This document shows positions 43,662 to 52,967 of a stretch of DNA of 64,000 bases, piece by piece; positions within the stretch are counted from its first letter, which is position 1, and each line of letters begins with the position of its first letter. The translations under genes were made by a program, and so were the position numbers. The notes below the pieces were generated by a model. The model was not told where the DNA came from. It did no database searches and was given only the letters and a program-made list of their open reading frames with translations. The DNA comes from Cryptomeria japonica (lineage: Eukaryota; Streptophyta; Pinopsida; Cupressales; Cupressaceae), in NCBI RefSeq assembly GCF_030272615.1, contig NC_081407.1, positions 149,419,744 to 149,483,743 on the forward strand. Direction: 5' to 3'.

Positions 43662-44549
43662 GTGAACCATCATGGACTAGTATATACAACACTTTCACGT
43701 GCTCGAGATATTCAATCACTATACTTACTAAACCAAATTACAAAATACAACTTCAAAATACAAAATAAAATTGCAAATGAAATGCATCGACTATGCACGA
43801 AAGCAAAATGGGATATCACATTAACAAAACCCATTCCAACTGACAAAAACATTACTTTAACTATCTTCTCACTAAACACTAGAAACTTAAAATCACATAT
43901 CAACGATATTAGGAATGACTATGATTTATTAGAAGCTGACATATTGTGTTTACATGAAACACACATACCTAACTTTCCCAATATAGAAAAATTCAAACAA
44001 TTTCAAAATATTACTATGTATTATACATATAGACTTCTTACATCAACTAAAAAATATATACAAATAAAACATTCACAACAATACTCTTCACAAAAAATTG
44101 AAATATTAAAAACAAAATTACTCATTAAGAACAATCAACTATCATTATTAAACTTGTATTCACCACCAAAAACAAATGTGTCTTCAATTATAGATAATCT
44201 AGAACAAGGACTAGATAAAATTCATCTATCTAAAAACATACTAATTATTGGTGACATAAATATCAACATGCAAAAGAAAAACAAAAAGAGAAATCAGCTA
44301 GAAGCATTCTTTGAAAAAAAAAATATTAAATTTTTACTTTACAAAAATAATACGTTTGAACAATCACTTATTGACCATGTGGGGTCAAACATTAACAAAA
44401 CAAATTTCAAAATCTATAAAATCGATGCATACTGGACTGATCATAATTGCATATGTCTACACCTTAACTTATTGAAGAAAGAGGGGACAATCAATGTAAG
44501 TGACTATAACTTTTTGTTCACGTTTTCACATCAATATTTCATTGCTTAA
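43662..44549 (+). pseudogene. Helicase C-terminus fused to an endonuclease/exonuclease/phosphatase domain
   Basis: One open frame links helicase motif VI (HHGLVYTTLSRARDIQSLYL) to an EEP nuclease. The EEP has FSLNTRNLKSHI (N-terminal Asn), ADILCLHETHI (catalytic Glu), LLNLYSPPKT, NILIIGDININMQ (Asp-x-Asn), SLIDHVGSN and AYWTDHNCICLHL (catalytic Asp-His). All the usual metal-binding and catalytic positions are therefore visible across about 210 residues. Such a fusion defines Helentrons, where the nuclease is thought to derive from a retroelement. This 296-codon segment is among the best-preserved frames in the block. Its link to upstream helicase is broken only by stops and frameshifts near 43,563-43,661. 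Confidence 0.85.
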
Positions 44550-44598
44550 GTTATTATAACTTTTTGCTCACGTTTTCACATCAATATTTCATTGCTTT
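44503..44598 (+). repeat. 51-bp tandem duplication spanning the EEP stop codon
   Basis: TATAACTTTTTG then TTCACGTTTTCACATCAATA at 44505 recurs 51 bp later with one change. It duplicates the last codons and the stop region of the nuclease frame, just upstream of the RPA-like gene start. Confidence 0.85.
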
Positions 44599-44691
44599 CT
44601 ACTTCTTTTGAATATTTAAACACTTACATTTACTAACTCTTTCTCTATCATAGAAATCAAAACCAACAAAAGGATTGAAACAAGTAAAAGC

Positions 44692-47510
44692 ATGAACGAA
44701 ATAGCACAATCAAATATGTAAGTATTCTTAAACATCACTCCACCTTAGGCATTTGCCTTCTGCAACTTTCACAAGTTACATGATGTGTACTAGTTCTTAA
44801 TTTGATTTTTTTTTTACTTCTCAATTAATTTTACTTTTAATCTAAACCTTTCTCATTATGATCTCATATAAATTTGATTTCTTTAAATTCAGTCATATAG
44901 TAAAGTTTTTTCTCATTGGTTCATTTTCTTTTGAAAACTGTCTTGAATTTTGGTTTAGAATTTTTAAATTTCCTTCTTATTGTTCCTCCTCAATACACTA
45001 TTATAACACTGTAAACTCAGATTGCATCCATCAATAAGGCTATCTTTTACCTATTAGATCCCTACATTCTTCTTGTACATTGCTCTACATGCACAGGTAC
45101 ACATGTTTCACTTGTCATCTATGCAATTTCTTTGACTTTGCGACAAATATTTCTCATTACATGTTGCATAAGAGGATGCTCCAGAATCTCATAGAAAAAG
45201 AATGCTGGTAAATTAGATCATCCAGTATCATATGAGAACAACCATGTATATAAATTGGTACTCTCAAGTGAAACATGTGATACATGCTCTTGCTTCAATG
45301 TTTTTTTAACCTAAGGGTATACAAAAATTAACACAAATCCTTCTACTCGTTCCAAATGAAATTTTTTGAACCTTTGTCAAATAAAATAGTTGTAAAAGCT
45401 ATCCAGCTTAGTTACACTTTTCTTATAAACAAATTGTTATAACATATTTATGCTCATTTCAATCATTGTTCTTTGAAAGGTATAATTTAAATTTTCAAAC
45501 TGTCAACAATGACTTGAAGATGCTTTTGCATTACATAATCCGAATCTTATTCCTTTACTTATAGACTAATGATTGTTGTTGCCACTGTCAAAACTTTGTT
45601 AGCAGTTATATAATTGTTCTAATTTAAATTATGTTGCCATGAGTCCTCTTCATTTCACATGCTTCTTGAGTTCTCCTTATGATCGAGATCTTGGATCAAT
45701 CCTTTACTCTCCTTGCTTTGGGAATGTGATTGTCCCTCAAAAGGCTCAAATGCCTTTATTCAATCACTATCTCTATCTTGTTCTATCCTTCCTCAACAGA
45801 TCAAATTAATTAGCCTAACAAGCTATAATAGTAGTTACTATATTAATTACTTATTATAGTAATTACTTATCTGACCAATATTATTTCAAGTTCTATAGGT
45901 TACAACAGCAGTATTGTTACAACAGCAATATTGTTTTATTGAGCTACTCCTTTTGACATTAGATAATCTATAATATCTTTCTTTGTCATTACAATGTTAG
46001 GTTATTGTTTTTATCTTTGCATCAACTACCCTAAGGTCTGCAAACATGCTCCCTAGAAAAGATAAATGTTTCTTTCGAGAAGGCTTTTCCATTCTCCTCT
46101 TTCATAAACTTTGGTAGCCCTCCACTGTGTACGAGTCATGAAGTTACCCTCTAAAAGATTATTGTTTCTGGGTAGTTATCAAACACTTCCTTAAAAGTTT
46201 CCATAGAACCCCTCTTTCATTTGTAAACAAAGTCTACTAAAAAGGAATTACTATCACACAATTTTATTACAAAATCATTATTTTGGCTTTCAACATATTT
46301 TCTTCTACTACATAGTTTTATTAGGAAAGCCTCATTTTTGCCTTACAGAGCAAAGAAAGAAACTCCAAAATCAATTTCAATTGAAGAATTGAATGCACAC
46401 AAAAGTGGAGATATTTTCGAAGGAGATATAGTTGTGACATATAGAACAAACCTTGACAAAATCAAGAATGCAATTGAAGTCCTCCGAGCAGACTTGATAG
46501 ACCACAAAGGAGAGATGACAATAATAGTAAATGTCACAAAACATTTGGTTCAAAAATTTGAACATAAGATATCTCAAGGAAAAAGCATGCGAGTAACCAA
46601 TTTCCAAATTTCTCTAAAAACTGGATATGACCATGCTGATTGTGACTATATCTTGCTACTAAGGGAAGCAAGTATCATTGACAACATTGGTCAAGTTTGC
46701 AAGGAATATAAATTTATTCCAAGCACAACGATAAGAATTCTTGCGCAAAGCATGGACCAATACACAGTGGGATCACTTGGCGCCATTGTTATTGGAACAA
46801 AAAGAAAGCCATTTCAATACATCTTAGATCTCAAAGACGCAGACACAAAATTTGATAATGCACATGTATATTGTTAAACCTCTCTATTTAGCACGTACTA
46901 CAACCTTAACAAATAATTACTTTAAAATATTAAAATTACATAATATAATTGGTTTTTGTAAGATGTCTATCCACCAAAATCTGCTACATCACTTTGTACA
47001 CATCTAGCAACGTGTCCAAATGAAAGACTGACCAGATATAAAAGATCCTCAACTCCACACTGGCAAACCAACATACATTGGGTCACTCACAAATATAGAC
47101 ACAAAAGAACATCTACAAAGGTTGCTCAATACAACATATGAGGTAAATATTTCTATGCTTCAATAAAATACAATTTCTTTTTCTTTTGTATGATACATTT
47201 TACTTTTAACAAATACAAAATAAATTAACTCTAACATTTATTATCATAGGTATAAGGAGTATTACGAGTTTCTAATGCTTTCTCCATCCCACTCTAGCTA
47301 AGTTGCTCCACATGCAATTACAACAACACCACCTTTGGCACCTTGAAAAATGATGTTGGTCACTGCAACAAGTGTAATAAAGACACTGAATACAAATTTA
47401 CACATTCCCTCAAATGCATTTTAACAACAGAAAACAAGAATAACTTGGAATGTGTCGTTGAAAAGGACATATTCGGTCACCTGTTTCCACATTTGCAAGA
47501 AACCATTTAC
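44692..47510 (+). pseudogene. RPA70-like single-strand DNA-binding protein gene, copy 1 (multi-exon)
   Basis: A short first exon (ATG 44692, MNEIAQSN) ends at GTAAGT (44718). The acceptor CCTTACAG at 46346 restores the frame exactly into AKKETPKSISIEELNAHKSGD. The following 170 residues match the RPA70 DNA-binding domain pattern: GEMTIIVNVTKHLVQKFEHK, KSMRVTNFQISLKTGYDHAD, YTVGSLGAIVIG. A later exon (47,290-47,495) carries CSTCNYNNTTFGTL, GHCNKCNKDTEYKF and HSLKCIL, the Cys4 zinc-ribbon form of RPA70's C-terminal domain. Plant Helitrons commonly carry RPA-like genes. Exon joints between 46865 and 47280 are not resolved, and a TAG just before the zinc ribbon suggests decay. Confidence 0.72.
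45406..47495 (+). repeat. 2.1 kb segmental duplication, copy 1
   Basis: Begins CTTAGTTACACTTTTC and ends CACCTGTTTCCACA. It is repeated head-to-tail from 47523 (offset 2,117 bp) with small indels. It includes most of the first RPA intron, the DNA-binding exon and the zinc-ribbon exon. Confidence 0.85.
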
Positions 47511-47522
47511 AAAAAGAAGGAA

Positions 47523-49627
47523 CTTAGTTACACTTTTCTTATAAACAAATTGTTATAAAATATTTTCACTCATTTCAATCACTGTTCTTTGAAAGATATA
47601 ATTGAAATTTTCAAATTGTTAACAATGACTTGAAGACAGATTTGCATTACATAATCTGAAGCTTATTCCTTTGCTTATAGACTAACGATTGTTGTTGCCA
47701 CTGTCAAAACTTTGTTAGCAATTATATAATTGTTTTGATTTAGATCATGTTGCCATGAGTCCTCTTCATTTCACATGCTTCTTGAGTTCTCCTTATGATC
47801 GAGATCTTGGATCAATCCTTTACTCTCCTTGCTTTGGGAATGTGATTGTCCCTCAAAAGGCTCAAATGCCTTTATTCAATCACTGTCTTGTTCTGTCCTT
47901 CCTCAACAGATCAAATTAATTAGCCTAATAAGCTATAATAGTAATTATTATATTAATTACTTATTATAGTAATTACTTATCTGACCAATATTAGTTCAAG
48001 TTCTATAGGTTACAACAACAGTATTGTTAATATCTTTTACCATTGCCAATAGCACCATTTGAAGTTTCTTTTACCATTGCTCATTACACTGTTCTATCGA
48101 GCTGCTCCTTTTGACATTAGATAATCTATAATATCTTTTTCTCCAGATGTTGTAATGGCTTTATTCATTGTTCCGGTACACACTTTGCTATCACAGGTCC
48201 ATAATGAAAATCTCCTCATGAAATCTTTGTTTCTTATTACATTGGACTGTCATTACAGTGTTAGGTCATTGTTTTTATCTTTGCATCAACTACCCTAAGG
48301 TATGCAAACATGCTCCCTAGCAAAGATAAATGCTTCTTTTGAGAAGGCTTTTCCATTCTGCTCTTTCATAAACTTTGGAAGCCCTCCACTGTGTACAAGT
48401 CATGAATTTTCTCTCTGAAAGATTATTGTTTATGGGTAGTTATCAAACACTTCCTTAAAAGTTTCCATACAACCCCTCTTTCATTTGTAAACAAAGTCTA
48501 GTAAAAAGGAATTACTATCACACAATTTTATTACAAAATCCTTATTTTAGCTTTCAACATATTTTCTTTTACTACACAGTTTAATTAGGAAAGCCTCATT
48601 TTTGCCTTACTGAGCAAAGAAAGAAACTCCAAAATCAAAGGAGAGATGACAATAATAGTAAATGTTACAAAACTTTTGGTTCAAAAATTTGAATATAAGA
48701 TATCTCAAGGAAAAAGCATGCGAGTAACCAATTTTCAAATTTCTCTAAAAATTGGATATGACCATGGTGATTGTGACTGTATCTTGCTACTAAGGGAAGC
48801 AAGTATGGTAGACAACATTGGTCAAGTTTGCAAGGAATATAAATTTATTCCAAACAAAAATAATAAGACTTCTTGTGCAAAGCATGGACCAATACACAGT
48901 GGGATCACTTGGTGCCATTGTTGTTGGAACAAAAAGAAAGCCATTTCAATACATCTTAGATCTCAAAGACCAGACACAGAATTTGATAATGCACATGTAT
49001 ATTGTTAAAGCTCTCTATTTAGTACATACTACAACTTTCATAACTAATTACTTTAAAATATTGAAATTACATACTTAATATAATTGGTTTTTGAAAGATG
49101 TCTATCCACCAAAATCTGCTACATCACTTTGTACACATCGAGTAATGTGTCCAAATGAAAGACTGACCAGATATAGAAGATTCTCCACTCCACACTAGAA
49201 AACCAACATACATTAGGTCACTCAAAAATATAGACACAAAAGAACATCTACAAAGGTTGCTCAATACAACATATGAGTTAAATATTTCTATTCTTCAATA
49301 AAATACAATTTCTTTTTCTTTTGTACAATACATTTTACTTTTAAAAAATAAAAAATAAATTAATTCTAACATTTATTATCATAGGTATAAGGAGTATTAT
49401 GAGTTGCCAATGCTTTCTCTATACCATTCCAGCCGAGTTGCTCCACATGCAATTACAACAGCACCACCTTTGGCACCTTGAAAAATGATGTTGGTCACTA
49501 CAACAATTGTAATAAAAACACTGAATACAAATTTACACATTCCCTCAAATGCATTCTAACAACAAAAAACAAGAATAACTTGGAATGTGTTGTTGAAAAA
49601 GACATATTCGATCACCTGTTTCCACAG
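47523..49627 (+). repeat. 2.1 kb segmental duplication, copy 2
   Basis: Same sequence as 45406-47495, with two insertions of roughly 50-100 bp near 48,030-48,110 and 48,145-48,250 and a 133-bp deletion at 48,639. It carries RPA-like copy 2. Confidence 0.85.
48610..49627 (+). pseudogene. RPA70-like gene, copy 2, broken
   Basis: The splice acceptor CCTTACAG of copy 1 reads CCTTACTG here, and the 133 bp encoding SISIEELN to ADLIDHK are deleted, which also shifts the frame. The rest of the OB-fold (KSMRVTNFQISLKIGYDHGD; YTVGSLGAIVVG in another frame) and the zinc ribbon (HYNNCNKNTEYKF, with the first Cys of the second pair changed to Tyr) remain. No first exon is duplicated. Confidence 0.75.
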
Positions 49628-50780
49628 TTGACTAATTTTTGTTTTGCTACTTACCTATAACATAAATAGTATCAATCAAAATCTTTTCAAGTATATTGTA
49701 CATATAATAAACTACACAGTTTTTCTTTTAAAAGAAAATTATTATTGCTCTCCAAGATACATATCATGAAGTACACAATTTTGTTTTCAGGACAACCCAA
49801 TGACCTCATATATATTAAAAATCCTTTTGTTATTCAATTTTGCTTAAAGATTTGCTCTAGGTTTCAGATAGTTTGAACTTCCTTATGAAATCTGTAACAT
49901 GATAAAATGTTTACTTCCCAGAAATTATTTTAAGACTCCATTCTAAATTTTCATCGTCTTCTTCTTCTTATCTTTGCTAACACTATTGCAAACTGTTTTG
50001 TTCATTTATAGAATTTATTCTTTGCAATAAATTATATATTGCTATCCTCCCTTCAGAATTCAGAAAGTGAGCCTAGTGTAGGAGCAACATGTCGACCTCC
50101 TATTATGTTCAATGTCTGGAGTGATACAAGAATGTCAAAATCATTGTATTTTACAATATGATTCTAGCTCTCATATTTTATAGTGTACTTTTTTATGATA
50201 TTTTTGAAACTTATTTTTATCCTGTTTTAAACATTTTGAAGACCTGGATCTGATTTTTTATAGTATATCTAACCTTTCAAGATTTCTCTCCATTTTGTAT
50301 ATTTTAGAGTGTGTTGTCTTAAACTTGTCTTCTAACCACTTCAAAACTTATTTTACATTTTGAAGACCTCGATCTGATCCCTTCCAATATATCTAATTTC
50401 TCTCCTCATTATGTTGTCGGTTGAACTTTCAAGAAAAGCAAAGTTTTTGGACCCATTTTGTTGTGACTTCCCTCCCTCGTCTACTGAGGCCTGTCCCTTG
50501 AAGAATATTTAGTCTGAGAGAAGCCTTCTCTTCATTTTATGCAATATGTTGAACACTCTTGTAATGCAAAGTTTAGAACTATATTGTTGTGACCTCTTTT
50601 TATTGAGTGGTTTATATAAAGGGTGAATATGGTTTGGAACAGATCAATAGTATGCAAACCTTTCTTTAACAATAATATTTAATTAAAAAGATTGGACTCT
50701 AAAAATAAATGGCTAGACCTTTGAGAAACTAGGGTTGGCCCTCTCATGAAAATGGACCTCTGAGAAACCAAGGCTAGATT
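49628..50780. other. AT-rich spacer between RPA-like copy 2 and the LINE
   Basis: Mostly non-coding. At 50056-50162, after an acceptor CTCCCTTCAG, a 35-codon frame (NSESEPSVGATCRPP to YFTI, then TGA) could be a terminal exon of the RPA-like gene, but this is weak. ACATTTTGAAGACCT occurs at about 50,231 and 50,356, marking a small direct repeat. Nothing else recognised. Confidence 0.45.
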
Positions 50781-50942
50781 AGAAACTAGGGTCAGACTTC
50801 TTGTGGATTCATTTCCCTCTAGCAACACCATAGATCGGGGTATCGAAATTGAAAGCAGTCGCAGAGCCCAGGTAACTGTTGTTCTAGGTATCCTCGGCAA
50901 AATGCCACTGAGGAATTCCAAAACTTGGACTCCTGGGCAAAA

Positions 50943-52967
50943 ATGGTTGCGACAGGATCAAACTGCCTTCCTATTGCAACCCATAAGAAGAGATTTATTA
51001 CTCCTAAACAATCTTTGTACTCCAAGATGTAGCCTAGGCGTCAAAGACCACAAAACTTCCCTTCTTCAACAACAGGGTGGCCTAACAAGGTTTGGAGCAC
51101 TTTAGCTCTGCGTAACAGAGGTTTGCGAGCCAAGGATTCAAGAAAGGCCTTCCCCTCAGGGCCCAACCACCAGAGATTTGTGAGCAAGGATCAGAAATGG
51201 TCAAGGAAATCAAAGGGAAGCAATCTCTTTGTGCTTCCCTCGAAATATCTAAACCCTTTCCCCTCAGGGCCCAACCAACAGGGATTTATGAGCAAGGATC
51301 AGAAATGGTCAAGGAAATCAATGGGAAGCAAACTCTTTGTGCTTCCCTTGAAATCTCTAAACCCTTCGCTTGTCCGCTTGAAGGAGAATGCTTTCTTTGC
51401 AAAATGGTGTGGCACTAGTGGGACAAGAAAAGATATCGTGGATTGGTGGAAATCATCATTTCCAGACCTCATAGCAGTGAGACAAATGCATAATGACTTC
51501 TTGTTTATAGAATGTGTGGATGCGACACTAAAGAAAACAATCATAAAGGGTAGTCCCTTGTTCTATCAAGGCTCCACATTCCATTTCCTGGATTGGAAAC
51601 CAGGGTTCGACCCAGCTCAGCATAGATTCAAGAAAAATCCTGTCTGGTTATCCCTAGTAGGCCTTCCATTTGAGTACTGGTGCCCGGATTCACTCCTTAA
51701 GATAGGGGATGCCCTTGGATTTCTAGTAGGGATTGAAGAAGACTTCTTTGAAGGTCAGAACGGGGATTTAGCAAATATTTATGTCGAGATTGACTTGTCC
51801 AAAGGCTTCTAAAGTGAGATCAAGATCATCTCGGAGCTGGGCAGATGGAAGCAAAAAGTGACTAGATTGGGTAAAGTAGTTTCTGGCAAATGCCTATTGA
51901 GAAACCAAATAGTCAATAATAGCTCTTTGGTAGCATCTATTGGAACCATCAATATCCCTCTTCAGCACTGAGATCAATTCACGAGCTCAACTCCTCAAAA
52001 GAGAACCTTGGAGCGGGACACTGCCCTGGAACCAGAAGTTGAGATACTGGTCCAATCCCTTTCAAAGTCCTTTCACCAGTCCTTAGGTATTGTCTCTTCT
52101 CCTCCCCTAGTTTCTTTAGTAGCTCCTGATCCCCTTGTCCTTCTTTCCCCCTCCACTTGTCTGAGTTTGAGAACCAAGCTTGTAGGCCAGGCTTCCCCGC
52201 CCCCAAGTCTTGTTCCTCTGGCTACCCCCCCCTCCCCGAGTCCTTTTCCCCATCTCATCTTATCCCCGATTGCCAAACCTCATTCCCAAAAGGCTATTAG
52301 GAGTCTATTTGGGCAAAAAAAATCTCCAGTTTTGAGCAAAGGTGCTTTTAACATCTTTTCCCAACCTCCATCTAACACCTCAAGAAGGAAAAGGAGCTTC
52401 AGGTCTAAGAAGTTAAGGGGAGTTTCTCACTCAGCCAAATTTGAAAAATCCAAAAATATTCACCCTGTGAAAGTATTATTTGAGGAGGAGGTTATTGAAG
52501 AGGATCTTAAAGCAGACTTCGAGGCCAATGAAGACTTTTCCCTTTCAGAGGGTGAAATTTCCCCCTTCTCGAACTACTTTCTTCACAAGCCCCTTCTCAA
52601 CCTTTCTTTGGAAATCCCCTTCCCCTCCCTTCTATCCCCGCCTTTTGAATCAAGCGGTCTGGATTTGCCTTTGGATCAGGATGCTCATAACCTTTTGCAG
52701 AATACCATGATAGGAGAGGAGGACTAGGATGCAATTTTGGACACCCCCTTGGCAGTGCTCTACTCACAGATCAAGGAGAAAAGAAAGCTAGGGAATCACC
52801 AGAATCAGGAGGGCCTGGAGAAGCCGGATTTTGGCTCATCCCCTCCCAAGAAGGGTAGAAAGTCTTTCATAGAGGTTAGATCCCTAGATGGAATGGCGGA
52901 AAATCAATCCAAACTATTGGATCTTTGGAAAGTAGGGAAGGGAAATCCCCTTCCTGAACAACAATGA
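50943..52967 (+). pseudogene. LINE ORF1 (DUF4283-like gag protein)
   Basis: One frame from ATG 50943 to TGA 52965-52967, interrupted by TAG 51030, TAA 51810, TGA 51969 and TAG 52725. The frame may extend upstream of 50943. The middle matches the DUF4283 pattern: FFAKWCGTSGTRKDIVDWW, NDFLFIECVD, GSTFHFLDWKPGFDP, PVWLSLVGLPFEYW and LLKIGDALG, typical of plant LINE ORF1. A 108-bp duplication lies N-terminal to it. The C-terminal part is Ser/Pro-rich and then acidic. ORF1 binds LINE RNA. Its stop overlaps the ORF2 start as ATGA. Confidence 0.82.
51152..51367 (+). repeat. 108-bp tandem duplication in LINE ORF1
   Basis: CCCCTCAGGGCCCAACCA at 51152 recurs at 51260. The 36-codon unit (FPSGPN, SKDQKWSRKS, LFVLP) is repeated in frame. 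Confidence 0.85.

Larger units (their letters stand above)
37074..44549 (+). mobile_element. Helentron-like rolling-circle transposon (OTU, Rep, helicase, endonuclease), decayed
   Basis: In order on the plus strand: OTU-like cysteine protease modules (37074-39215), a Helitron-associated DUF6570-like segment and Helitron-type Rep (about 39,540-42,000), PIF1-like helicase (42,059 onwards), and an endonuclease/exonuclease/phosphatase domain at the helicase C-terminus (to 44549). Helicase-EEP fusion is the mark of Helentron (Helitron2) elements, as opposed to the canonical plant Helitrons. The block is much more AT-rich than its neighbours. Stops and frameshifts are frequent. The left end was split by copia B, so neither terminus could be identified, and an RPA-like gene follows directly. 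Confidence 0.82.

Noticed and set aside
50679-51105. Minus-strand and frame-shifted ORFs at the LINE 5' end
   Set aside because: They overlap the plus-strand ORF1 frame, which continues upstream of its first long segment with coherent composition.
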